From assembly GCA_900291925.1 (NCBI GenBank), contig UWYS01000002.1, forward strand, positions 434,001-498,000: 64,000 nt of DNA. The letters run 5' to 3'. The position numbers and the translations under genes are program-made. Numbering within the stretch: the stretch's first letter is position 1; each line of letters begins with the position of its first letter. The notes under the pieces were generated by a model that worked only from the letters and a program-made list of their open reading frames with translations, had not been told where the DNA came from and did no database searches. This DNA comes from Thecaphora thlaspeos. Taxonomy: Eukaryota; Basidiomycota; Ustilaginomycetes; Urocystidales; Glomosporiaceae. Shown here in pieces: positions 33,627-45,120 of the stretch.

Positions 33627-34870
33627 TCGAAGAGCGCGATGGGGCGACGTTGAAGTCGTGCGTAAGACGATGCTTCGGCCGAGCGTAGCGAGGGGAGCTT
33701 ACAAGGCTGACAGAGAGACGTCGGTAAGAGGTGGTCGTGGCGCAGAAGGAAGTGCCGTCTGTCAATCTCTATTCCAGGCGGTCCGTCCTCTTTGGCTCGA
33801 AGAGGACCGCGCGGAAGCGTATGGTGATCGCCCGTAATTGTGTGTAGGCGAAAGGGAAGATTGAGTTGCTTTCCGCCCCACCTCCGCTCCGCCACTGTCC
33901 GCTCCGCCACGGTCCGCTCCGCCACGGTGTTTTACTGCGCCCAATCGGCGGAGACAAGAGGCTGTGCGAGCGACTGGTTTGAGCGTCGAGCTTGCTGACA
34001 TTTGCCGCGGCGCAGGCAGCAGCAGCGTTGCATGTCGGCCGGAAGAAGAAAGCGCAGTCCAACAGGAAAGGCAGGCCGAGTAGTCGTTCTGGCGAGGGTC
34101 AGGGCTGCTCGCTGCGGGCGTGAAGGTTATTGTTCGTGTGCTTGGCCGGCCGGGCTCGGGGCGGAAGCAGGCCGCTGTGGGCCGGCCCCGTCTGCGGCAT
34201 CCAGGGCGCAAGATGCAATCAGCTTGGATTTGTGCTACGTCCGCAACTCACCGAGGGACGCAACTCGCCGAGGGACGGAAGAGGGTCAACCCGGGGGGGG
34301 GGGGGGGATGGAGAGAAAGAGTGAAAGTGGAAAGGAAGGGCGATGCCATGGAAGAGAGCGAGAGGACGAAGGCGCATTCAGATTATATTGCTTAGCGCCT
34401 CGGTGTCGCCAGGGGCTACGCCTGGCCCCAGACGTGTCTGCCAGCGGACGTGCGTGTGCGTGGTCGGGTGCGGGTGCGGGTGCGGTGATTTTAGAGGAAA
34501 AGGGTGGCAGCGCAAGACCAACACCCGGCTGGGCGGGGGCGCGCACAATGCGCGTGCAGGCAGGGCATGGGCGGCCCAGGCGCACAGTCTGTTGGATTTT
34601 CTGGCGGCCTCCTTCTCCCTCGCCTTTCCTCCCTTGCCCGCGGCCTCCTTGCCCCTTGCTCCTTGCCCCTTGCTCCTTGCCTCTTGCCCCTGGCCCCTGG
34701 CCCCTGGCCCCTTGCCACTCGCCACTCGCTGCCTACCGCCACCACCGCCACCACCGCCACCATCTCCCCTCTACTCTCCCATCCTTATTCACCCCATCAC
34801 CGCACCCATCCCCGTTCATCGTCCGTATCACCACCGACGGCACAGCACCACTCCCACCACCACCGATACG
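33627..34870. promoter_or_regulatory. Divergent HMG/POL3 promoter spacer with G-run and C-rich repeats
   Basis: 1244 nt between opposed starts. Notable parts: three copies of a GTCCGCTCCGCCAC-like unit near 33882-33926; a 15-nt G run at 34293-34307; and an imperfect CCTTGCTCCTTGCCCC / CCCCTGG repeat block at about 34645-34735. A long open + frame upstream of POL3 (from 34343) is in phase but low-complexity and is regarded as leader. Confidence 0.5.
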
Positions 34871-37800
34871 ATGGCGCCCGTCTCGTCAGAGACCCTCGCC
34901 CGCAAGCCCGACGCAGCCGCAGCCGCCCGGCCGGCGGCAAAGAAGCGCAGGGTAGACGAACAGTACTCCTCCGACTTCACAGACACGCTCGCAAAGCTCA
35001 AGCAAGAGGCAGATGCAAACCAAGAGGTCGAGGGACAGGCCCTCTGGCCCCGCCCGGACCTCGACCCGCTCGACCCGCAGATCGACTCCATCACCTTCCA
35101 GCAGATCGACATCGAGGAGCACCAGGCCGTCGGCTCACCACCCGCCATTCGCATCTACGGTGTCACCCACGAGGGCCACTCGGTTCTCGCCCACATTCAC
35201 GGCTTCCTCCCCTACTTCTACATCCATGCCCCGCGCGGCTTCACCGCAGCCACCTGCAAGGACTTTGCCAACCACCTCAACACTCTCTTTGGCGGCCGCG
35301 CCGTCCACAGGGTCGAGCTGCTCAGCAAAAAGAGCCTGATGAGCTACGCCGGGCCTGAGAATATCGCCTTCATCAAGCTCACCATCGCCGACCTCCGCAG
35401 CCTGCCCAGGATCCGCGGCTCTTTCGAGCGCGGCGAGATCGGCTTCCGCGACCTCTTCACGCCAGGGGAGGCCGCCCTCACCTACGAAAACATCGCATAC
35501 ACCCTTCGCTTCATGATCGACCTCAAGATCGTCGGCATGACCTGGCTCGAGATCGCCTCGGGCGGCTACAAGGTCCGCCCCGACAGCCAGAAGGTCTCGC
35601 TCTGCCAGATCGAGATCGACCTTGCGCCCGAGGCCCTGACGTCGCACGCGCCCGACGGCGAGTGGTCCAAGGTGGCGCCGCTTCGCATCTTGAGCTTCGA
35701 CATCGAGTGCGCCGGCAGGAAGGGCGTCTTCCCGGAGGCCTCGGTCGATCCAGTCATCCAAATCGCCAATATGGTCACCCGCCAGGGCGAGAGCTTCCCC
35801 TTTGTCAAGAACGTTTTCACGCTCAACACATGCTCGCACATCGTCGGCAGCCAGGTCCTCTCGTTCAGCAAGGAGATCGACATGCTAGAGGCGTGGGCCA
35901 GCTTCATCCAGGAAGTCGACCCAGACGTCGTGATCGGCTACAACATCTCCAACTTCGACTTCCCCTACCTCCTCGACCGCGCCAAGGCGCTCAAGTCGAC
36001 CAAGTTCGCCTACCTCGGCCGTGAGCGCGGCACACGTACCGAGTCCAAGGACACCCACTTCTCGTCCAAGGCCTACGGCACGCGAGACTCGAAGAACACC
36101 GAGCTGCAAGGGCGGCTCCAGCTCGACATGCTCCAGGTCATGCAGCGCGACTATAAGCTGCGCTCTTACTCGCTCAACTCGGTTTCGTTCGAGTTTCTGG
36201 GCGAGCAGAAGGAGGACGTCCACTTTTCGCTCATCACCGAGCTGCAGAACAGTGGGCCAGAGGCGCGCCGCCGGTTGGCCGTCTACTGCCTCAAAGACGC
36301 CTACCTGCCGCAGCGGTTGATGGACAAGTTAATGTGCTTCATCAATTACATCGAGATGGCGCGCGTCACGGGCGTTCCCTTCAACTACCTCCTCTCGCGC
36401 GGCCAGCAGATCAAGGTCGTCTCGCAGCTCTTCCGTAAGGCCAACGAGGACAACTACCTTGTTCCAGCCTACAAGGGCGAGGGGACGGAGGACCAGTACG
36501 AGGGCGCCACTGTCCTCGAGCCCAAGTCAGGCTACTACGACCGGCCTATCGCGACGCTCGACTTCGCCTCGCTCTACCCGTCGATCATGATGGCGCACAA
36601 CCTCTGCTACACGACGCTGCTGGACAAGAAGAAGGTCGAGCAGCTCAACCTCAAGCTGGACGAGGACTATGTCATCACACCCAACAACAACTACTTTGCC
36701 ACGACCAAGCTGCGCAAGGGCTTGCTCCCGACAGTGCTCGAGGACCTGCTCGCTGCGCGTAAGCGGGCCAAGGCCGACCTCAAGAAGGAGACAGATCCGT
36801 TCAAGCGCGCAGTTCTGGACGGCAGGCAGCTCGCGCTCAAGATCAGCGCCAACTCGGTCTACGGCTTCACGGGCGCCACCGTCGGCAAGCTGCCGTGCCT
36901 CGAAATCTCGATGAGCGTCACCGCGTACGGTCGACAGATGATCGAGCAGACAAAGGGTCACGTCGAGCGCACCTACACCATCGCCAACGGCTATGAGCAC
37001 GACGCCGAAGTCGTCTACGGCGACACCGACTCGGTCATGGTCAAGTTCGGCGTACAGGATCTCGCCAAGGCGATGGAACTTGGCGCCGAGGCGGCGGCCA
37101 AGGTCTCGCAGACGTTCATCAACCCGATCAAGCTCGAGTTCGAGAAGGTCTACTACCCGTACCTGCTGATCAGCAAGAAGCGATACGCCGGCCTCTACTG
37201 GACGCGGCCCGACAAGCACGACAAGATGGACACCAAGGGTATCGAGACGGTCCGCCGCGACAATTGCCGGCTGGTCCAGACGCTGATCGACACGTGCCTA
37301 CGGAAGATGCTGATCGACCGTGACGTCAAGGGTGCCGAGGAGTACGCCAAGCAGATGATCTCGGACCTGCTGCAGAACAAGGTCGACATGTCGCAGCTCG
37401 TCATTACTAAGGCGCTCGCCAAGGCCGACTACGCGGGCAAGCAGGCGCACGTCGAGCTGGCTGAGCGCATGCGCAAGCGCGACGCGGGATCCGCACCGGC
37501 GCTCGGCGATCGTGTCGCCTACGTCATCATCAAGGCGGCCAAAGGATCGGCGGCCTACGAGCGCTCCGAGGACCCGATCTATGTGCTCGAGAACAACATA
37601 CCTATCGACACGCGCTACTACCTGGAGAACCAGCTGTCCAAGCCGCTGCTGAGGATCTTTGAGCCCATCATGGGGCCCAAGGCGGGGTCGATGCGTGAGT
37701 GTCCCCGAACGGTCTTGACCGTCGACAGCTGCACCTGGCGTTCCGGAGAGGTGGTTGACCTCTCTATGCCCCTATGCGACCCTTGCTCTTCGCAGTCAAT

Positions 37801-38494
37801 GGCGAGCACACGCGCGTCGTCCAGGTGGCGACGTCGAACGTCGGCGCGTTGATGAAGTTTGCGATCAAGACTGTCCAGTGTCTAGGCTGCCGAACGCCGC
37901 TGAAGGACCAGAGTGAGCACCGCGGGCGACGCCGGGTCGAGATCGTCTAGAATTGTCTGAGAGACCACATACTGACGCACGTCGCCCCTCTCTGCCATCA
38001 TTGGCACCGTTTGACAGACACACCCGTCTGCAAGAACTGTCGACCGAAGGTGGCGGAGCTCTACCACGAAAAGGTGTGTAGCCTGGTTTTTCCGCAGCGT
38101 GGGACAGCCTTGAGAGGCGATAGAACGACGACGACGGCACTGACACCATCCCTTCACCTTGCACTTACACCCTGTTATCGGAACTGCCAGCTTGCAAGAG
38201 CGTCAGCGCTGGAAGTGGAATTCGCCCGTCTCTGGACGTGCTGTCAACGATGTCAGGGTTCACTGGCGCAGGACGTCCTGTGCACGAACAAGGACTGTCC
38301 TATCTTTTTTAAGCGGTGAGTTCGACTCATGTTTCTGTCGAGGCGCGGGAACGCGATGGCGATACGACGTAGCAGCGCTGACATCCTTCTGCTGCTTGCT
38401 CTGCTTGGATCGTCACGGCCACCGCAGGAAACGAGCTCAGAAGGACGTAGAAGATGCCGTTAAGGTCGTCGAACGCTTCGATACCGCATGGTAG
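34871..38494 (+). CDS. POL3: DNA polymerase delta catalytic subunit
   Basis: Replicative B-family polymerase, mainly lagging-strand synthesis. Exons 34871-37694, 37796-37912, 38018-38073, 38191-38315 and 38428-38494 give 1062 residues, close to the usual ~1100. The 3'-5' exonuclease motifs are intact: LSFDIECAG (about 275), [18 protein letters not shown] (about 355) and YCLKDAYLP (about 475). Polymerase motifs: [15 protein letters not shown] (about 563), [13 protein letters not shown] (about 657) and C YGDTDSVM (about 716). The C-terminal CysA (CLGC...CKNC) and the iron-sulfur CysB (CQRC...CTNKDC) are assembled only by splicing, one cluster half per small exon. A KKRR basic stretch near residue 20 may be a nuclear signal. 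Confidence 0.96.
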
Positions 38495-38850
38495 CACCGT
38501 CACGCTACCACGAAACGAACGCATACCGTCCGAGGATCCTGCGCGTTGTATGAATGGTATGTGGGACGGTGCTCGCACACACTCTTTACGCAAGCACGAG
38601 GAGTAGTATCTCCCAAGCGGCTAGGCATATGCTGGCTCGAACGGGATAAAGACTCTCCTGGACGGCAGATAGCTTCGCTGGTCTCGCCGGCGAAGGGTTT
38701 GAGAAGCATTACCAGTGAAGGGACGTCTTAATAATACAAAATCAGAAGGAATACGGGAAGAAGTTCTGATGCTGAGCACAATCCCGACCGAAGGGCGTAT
38801 TTTGTGGGTAAAGGCAGTAACGAATTTGACAGCAAGACCGGACTGAGTCT
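38495..38850. other. Convergent POL3/TMA16 3' spacer
   Basis: 356 nt between stops, with an AT-richer part near 38725-38790 (TTAATAATACAAAATCAG), a plausible 3'-end region. No gene seen. Confidence 0.45.
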
Positions 38851-39781
38851 TCAGTTTGTCGATGCTGTCGTTGTAGTCATGTCGGTCAGCATCACCGCAT
38901 CGTCGTCGTCGTCGTCGACGTCGTCGGAGGCAGCGTCTTCTTGAAGGGGCGCGCCGTTCTTGAGCGCTCCCTGCGCTTCTCCCTTTGATCGTTGGACGAG
39001 GAGCTCTTTGTGGTTTCCGGCTTGGATGACGGTGCATTGCTCTCTGTAGGGTGAAGAAGGATTGGGAGATCAGGGTTGAGTGGGGGACGAGGGTCAGCAT
39101 GATCTTCGATAGAAGGCGGTAGTAGAACAGGGCAGGGCAGAGCAGAGCACTGGGCAGCGCGGGGAATCATCATCACTCACCTGTAGGTCCCGCTGACGCG
39201 GATCATGGTAAAATTGGGGAGGGCCTGCGGGTCACCCTGCCAGCTTCTAAGGAGCCTGACGTTTGTCGCGGACATAAAGTCGGGGATCTCGATGCCGTCC
39301 ATGTACTCTCTCTTTTCCCTATCCCGGAGGTCCTTGAGCTCGACCTCTCGCTTGGTGGGTGGTCGACCGTGCCTACGTTCGGCGTCTAGTTGTTGGATCT
39401 CATCGTCGTGGCGCGGGAGGAAGAAGGTGTTGATGAAGTCGTGTACGGAGGCTAGGTCTGCGAGGTACTCTGACGTGTCGGGGAGGAGGAAGACGAGCGT
39501 AGAGATGCGGTCCACCTTGGCGGTGAGGTGCTTGTTGCGCTCCGTCTTGGCAGAGCCGAGCTTGTGCTTGCGCAGCGTGACGCGCGCCATCTGCGTGGCT
39601 CGACGAGAGTTGGGATGTGTGGGCCCGGACTTGCGCTTGATGGAGCGCTCCGAGATCTAGTGGGACGGCGGCGAAGAGAGCAGAGGCGTTCGGATGAGAA
39701 AAGGGGGTTAGCGGCTGTACGTTGCGACCAAGTCGACGAAGGCATGGCAGAAGCGGCTGAGCTCACCTTTTTGCCGCCCAT
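38851..39781 (-). CDS. TMA16: Tma16-like ribosome-associated protein
   Basis: Tma16 associates with pre-60S particles. Three exons: 39781-39767 (MGGKK only), 39656-39181 and 39043-38851, total 227 residues. The short first exon ends at a GTGAGC donor. The second begins ISERSIKRKSG and continues HPNSRRATQMARVTLRKHKL, matching the His-Pro-x-Ser-Arg lead of Tma16, then HDFINTFFLPRHDDEI, RHGRPPTKREVELKDL, IEIPDFMSATNVRLLRSW and LPNFTMIRVSG. The third exon contributes an acidic tail with a run of aspartates, as in the human protein. The ATG at 39590 is internal and would drop the conserved N-terminus. Confidence 0.88.
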
Positions 39782-39903
39782 GATGTGGTGTGTTCGGGCG
39801 TGAGGGTGCGGACTGGGCCGGGGTCGCTGTTTTGAGGGCTTGGCGCTGTGTAGCGGTGTACTATGTGGAAAGGAGAGGTGGCGAGGTGATAGTGTCGAGG
39901 GCA

Positions 39904-39991
39904 AGGTGATGGGTGATGGGTGATGGGTGATGTGTGGTGTGTGATGTGTGATGTGTGATGGGTGATGTGTGATGGGTGATGGTGGATGGTC
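39904..39991. repeat. Tandem array of GTGATGGG / GTGATGTGT units
   Basis: About ten GTGATG-containing units in direct orientation with small variants (GGTGATG, GTGATGT, GTGGTGT). Located about 120 nt upstream of the TMA16 ATG on its coding strand, so probably in its promoter or 5' UTR. Confidence 0.75.
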
Positions 39992-40175
39992 GAGGGCAGG
40001 GTCGCCGTGGGCCGGACAGGCTGCGTGCAAGAAAAAGTTTCCCCCATTGCCCGCCCGCCAGCCATTTCTCCACACACAAAAAAGGTCGCCAGGCCCCGAC
40101 GCTGCGCGGGCCACGCCGAAAGCCCGGAACGCGGGAAGCGCTTTGGCGCTGCACCTGAAAGGCGTCGGTGAGGCC

Positions 40176-40211
40176 CCGGCTGAGGTTCCGGCTGAGGTTC
40201 CGGCTGAGGTC
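40176..40211. repeat. Three tandem copies of CCGGCTGAGGTT
   Basis: Direct 12-nt repeat at 40176-40187, 40188-40199 and 40200-40211, identical except for the last base of copy 3. It lies between TMA16 and BUD6. Confidence 0.8.
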
Positions 40212-40666
40212 TGTGAGCAAGAGTGGGCCTGTGCCAATGCGCACGCGCACGTCGGCGCAGCGCAGCGCCCGCCCCCCATCCCACCTTCTTTCCCTCACCC
40301 ACACATGCGCCATCTCACCACACAGCGACGACGACGACGACAACCGCATCAACGCCACAGACATCGTTACCAGCGCCTTCAGCGCGTTCCACAGCTCGAG
40401 CCCTTCCATCGCGCCCGTCGCTCCTCGGACCATGCTCGAACTCTCTCCCTGATCAAGTCCCGCTCTCGCACCCCCCCACCATTCAGTGTCCCTGATAGAC
40501 TCACAGCGAGACGGCTCATTGTCCGGCTGCAACCTCCCGCCGTGCGCTGAAATAGGCGTCCGTCTCGACCCGCCGCCTCCTCTGCTCACCACCTGGGCGC
40601 AACTCGGCCCCGTCTGCCGAGTCCCTCTATCCTCGCACTGCCAACGCCTCGCCAATTGCACCGCAA

Positions 40667-43600
40667 ATGTTCTCCAACTTTGTCGGCAGAAAGACATCTG
40701 CCGAACGCCAGCACCCTTCCGGGCATCAGCGCCACGACTCGGCAAGCGGCAGCGGCGGCGGTAGCGGCGCCAGCCCAGCCTACGAGAGGATACGCCATCC
40801 TCAGCACTCCGACGCCTCGACCTACTCGAGCGGCAGCATCGGTATCGCAGGCCCCGTCAGTCCTCCCCACGCCGACCGTCAGCAGACTTTTGCCGGTCAT
40901 CCCAGGGGACCAAGGCAGGAAAGCTCCGGCTCCGCTTTGTCGATCGCTATCATGCAGAGATCACCCGCACAGCTGCCGGAAGAGATGCGCGCACGCGAGA
41001 GGGAGAAGCAGCTGGAGCGCGAGCGAGAGAGGATCGCCGAAAAGGAAAAGATCTCGTCTAGATCCTCATCCGCCTCGCAGCAGACTCCAGAGCAGCAGCC
41101 GGCTCCAGCGATGGCGTCGGCGGCTTCCACAAGGGTACGTCGCATCGCCCAGTGCCGTTCCCAGTCGCCTCTCCTTGAACTCCGTTGTGGACGCTGACAC
41201 TCAAGCTTGCCCTCCTCCTCACACTTGACTTTCTATCTCTCTACCTCGGCGGCCGCGCTCGCCCGCAGTACTCATCTAACCACATGGAGTCGTCCGTCAC
41301 CCGCCTGCTCGTTGCGACAAAGATGCTGCTCGAGTCGCTGACAAAGTGGTCGCTTGGCGAACGCAGCGAGAACCAGGTCTCGGACATCTACGTCCGCCTC
41401 GGCAACGACTTCAACTCGGCCCGCGTCGCATTCGGCAGCTACGGTATCGACATGACGGACCTCGCGTCCGTGCCCGACGATCTCCGCTCCTGTCTCGAGC
41501 GCTGCCTCTCGGAAGACGCCTCGCCCGCTGTCCTCGAAGTTCACCTTCCCCGCATCCGTGAAATCATCATCAACCTCCTCCAGGGCCTCAAGATGAAGCA
41601 GGCAGAGTACAAGCAGTTCCTCGTCCAGCAACGCGTCGCCGCCGCCGCCAAGGGTGACCGTGACGGCAACCCCTTGTCAACGTCCAGCTCGAGGCGAAGC
41701 CGCGGCGGACCCTCGCGCTCAGAGCGGGTTGGTGCCAGCGAAGGCCTTCCGGCCGCCGAGTCACCGGACGCATCGTTATCCCGGCACGACGCCCTGCAGC
41801 GCGCCAGCTCGACGGGTAACCCGGCGGGAAGCGGTGTCAGCGCTTACTCCAACCCGACGTCTGCGCAGTCTGCCCCGCTCTCGCCACCCCTCGTAGTAGC
41901 GGGCCGTTCCAGCCTCCAGCGACCCGCCAGTCGGACGTCGAGGAGCCTAAGCGACACCGGCACGTCGCAACTCGAGATGTCTGCACCGCCGGCAGACGGC
42001 AGGCTCTCCCGCCAGAGCGCCGCCGGCTCCGGCTCGCGTGCTGATGTGATTCCTTCCGACGAGACTGTGGACGCCGCCGACCTATCCAGAAACGCAAGCG
42101 GAAAGGGCCGCAAGCGCGAGGCTGCCATCCCCAGCGACGTGCAGAGACACTCCCTGGTTGATCCTGGCATCCAGCCCGACACCGGGGCAGAGGACGACGA
42201 GGAGCAGGAACAGATGCTGCCGGAGCGTGCGAGCGCTGAGGCGAAGCTCAACGGCGGTCGATCGTCGCAGCGCACCAGCGGCCGAGGCTCTGCCGCCTCC
42301 ACAGCCCGATATGCGACACGGCCATCGATAGACTCCAACGTCGACCCTGCCGACGCGGATCCGAGCATGAAGGCCCTGAAGAACCGCGATGCGCTCGAGC
42401 GTCGGGCGAGCAAGCGTTTCAGCGCCTACACCTTCAACAAGATGGGCGTCGGGCAAGGGTTCGGACAGAGCTTCAACGTCGGCGCGCTCGGCATGGCGAT
42501 GTTTCCGCCCATCAACGGCGCGCTCGGCAGCCCCATGCCGGAAAGGCACGGACGCGAGCAGCGCGCCAGCGGGAGCCGACGACAGCTCCAGCGTCCGCTG
42601 ATGCCGGACTCGTCGCCCTCGAGCGGTGCAGCCAGCCCCTCGGGCACAGCCAAAGCGGGCGACTACTTTTCCGTCCAGCCTCCGGCACGCAGCAAGGCGC
42701 GTAATGGCGGCAACACGGCGGCAGACGGTAAGTTTGAGGCGATCGAGGAGGTCAGGACGCCGACCTCGGCCACGTCGATGCAAGGGCCCGACCGTCTACC
42801 CTCGCCACCGGAGAAGGGGGCGCAGCAGGAACAGGGACAGGGACAGGAGCTGCAGCGGCCGAGCAAGGCGCGGGCCTTGACACGGATCCAAAACGGCCTG
42901 CTTACGCCCGAAGACACGCGCAAGGTCATGTCGCAGGCCATCAGCTCCACCGACTCGCTGCCGTTCGTGGATGCGATCGGCTCGCCCCCACACATCGAGG
43001 ATCAGGGGGGAGCGGGTGCTGGAAGTGCGCCGCCGGGATCGACCGCCAAGGAGCGTGCCAGGATCGACAGCAGCGCCACGATCATGGCGGTGGGATCTCT
43101 CAACGTCTACCTGCAGCTGGGCCGTCAGACGCGCAAGGCGACGCTGGAGCTCGACCTCTCCAACCCGCTGACGCGCGGCGTCACCGTGGCCCGGCTGCGC
43201 ATGCTCTTCATCGACCGCTTCGCCTACTCGCCCGGCATGGACGACTTTCCGACGATCTACGTCAAGGACCCCGCCAGCGGCGTCAGCTACGAGCTTGAGG
43301 ATCTCGGCGACGTCCAGGCAGGCTGCCTGCTGACGTTGAACATCGAGCGTAAGTCGCCGCCCGTTCCTTTTCCGAAGCGGAGACAGAGCACAGCCCTGTC
43401 GGGATGAGGTCCGTGTGAGCTTGCCAGCCGACTGACACAGGTCCGATCTTTGCCCTTTTTCCCTTCTCCGCCCTTGCAGCCCTCGACCAGGTCAAGCAGC
43501 ACCTCGACCTCTCGCTCGGCGCCATCACGCGTGAGCTGCGCGAGCTCAAGGCGTCTATGGCCGAGCGAGACCGCGAGGCGCGCCAGATGTCGCACAACTT

Positions 43601-45029
43601 TGCCGCCGCCGGCAGCATTGGCAACAACGTCGGCGACACGTCATTCCTGGCGCCCACCAGCAACGCGACGCCCACCAAGATCAGCGACTCGCAGTTTCAG
43701 GCGGCCGGCCAGCGTGTTGCCCAGCTGAAGCGGGCCAACACGCGGGCGGCGGCGGCGGCGGCGGCCAGCGTCGCTGCGGGCGACGACGCGGTCGGAGGCG
43801 AGCGGCGGCTCTCACTCGACGCCACTTCGGTCACCAGCTCGACGCCCGGCTCGTCAGCGGCCGGATCCAAGGTGGCGCAGGTGCTTAAGGTGCAGTACGA
43901 TGAGGTGCAGGCGCTGCGGCGCGAGTTTGCCGTGATGCGCCAGCTGCACGACGGCTTCGATACGGACATCAAGACCATCATTGGGGGGATCCGCGAGCAG
44001 GCTGCCAAGGTTCACCAGATCGCCTCTGCCGACGTGGCGGCCGAGCGCAACTTTATCATTGCGGGCAAGACGAAGCTCGACTCCAGCTCACAGGAGGTGC
44101 TGACGCTGATCGAAGATCTGCAAGATACGGTCGACGACCTGAAGCTCGACGTCATCCAGCGCGGCGTCAAGCCGAAGCCGGCGCTGGTCAAGCAAATCAC
44201 GTCGGACATCGAACGGGCGACAAAGGGACTGCTCGAGGTGGAGAAGTACGTCCAGACGGTCAAGCCGAGCTGGAAGAAGACGTGGGAGACGGAGCTGCAG
44301 AACATCGTCGACGAACAGGAGTTCCTCAACCACCAGGAAAGCCTCATTGCCGATCTGCGCGACGATCACGATGCGTTGCAGGAAGTGTTTCGCAACATCC
44401 AGAAAGTCGTCAAGCTGCGCGGCGCCAACCGACAGGGCGGCGTGGGTGGCGCGGGAGGAAAATACATCCCACCCCTTCCTGAAGAGGGACACGAAGGCCT
44501 GTCGACGGTGATGCTAGAGGTGAAGAGTCAAGCCGTCAACCACGAGAAACGACTACGAGCGCTTCAAGCTGCGGAGAAGCAACGACAGAAGGATCTAGCG
44601 AGTCGGTCGGACGAGTTTGCCGACGAATTGGCCGGCTTCGTGGACGGAAAGGCATTGAGGAAGACGGGGGGACATGTGGAGGCGGAAAGGATGAGACTGA
44701 AGAGGGACAATGCGACGTTCAAAGCTATGTTTGGAGGCGGTGGCGTTGGAGGCGCACCCGTACAGGGGGGAACTGAGAAACCGAAAAAGTTCATCTTAGG
44801 TACCGTCAAGGGAGAGGAAGGTGGAACCGAGGTGACAGGTCAAGTGGCGACGGCGTCTGGCGTTCCGATGAGGAAGAGCGAAAGTGCGACGAGTCACGTC
44901 AAGTCGTTGGGAGAGGGAGCGCAGACGGCGACAACATCGTCGGTTGGAGATACGAGCGGCACAGGAGGCGGTAGAGTAGACGAAGGTTCTTCCCTCGTCA
45001 GCCCCAAAGACGGCAACGCAACGTTGTAG
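40667..45029 (+). CDS. BUD6: Bud6/Aip3 actin-nucleation cofactor (polarisome)
   Basis: Bud6 binds actin monomers and formins and promotes actin cable assembly at growth sites. Exons 40667-41134, 41269-43348 and 43480-45029 give 1365 residues. The N-terminus carries a basic/acidic helical EREKQLERERERIAEKEK stretch. Exon 2 opens with the conserved Aip3 module: SVTRLLVATKMLLESLTKWS, VRLGNDFNSARVAFGSYGID and ASVPDDLRSCLERCL. A long Ser-rich disordered linker follows. The C-terminal core spans the third junction: INVYLQLGRQTRKATLEL-like segment (written LNVYLQLGRQT here), then LDQVKQHLDLSLGAIT and a coiled-coil-rich AIP3 domain with EEVEKYVQTVKPSWKKTWE-type sequence (EVEKYVQTVKPSW). Its stop is 91 nt from that of DCTN4. 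Confidence 0.92.
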
Positions 45030-45120
45030 TCGTACATGAATTCATCTCCTTCCGCCTCGTACAGTGTAGAGCCGGATAGAATGCAGTCAAGCCAATCCCA
45101 CTGCACGTCTGCCATCCACG

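Larger units (their letters stand above)
39782..40666. promoter_or_regulatory. Divergent TMA16/BUD6 promoter spacer with two tandem repeats
   Basis: 885 nt. Contains the TGATGGG/TGATGTG array and the 12-nt triplicate described separately. Long overlapping frames here arise from base composition and carry no family signal. Confidence 0.5.

Noticed and set aside
34343..34870. In-frame N-terminal extension of POL3 back to 34343
   Set aside because: Composition is low-complexity leader and repeats; the POL3 family starts near MAPVSSETL at 34871.
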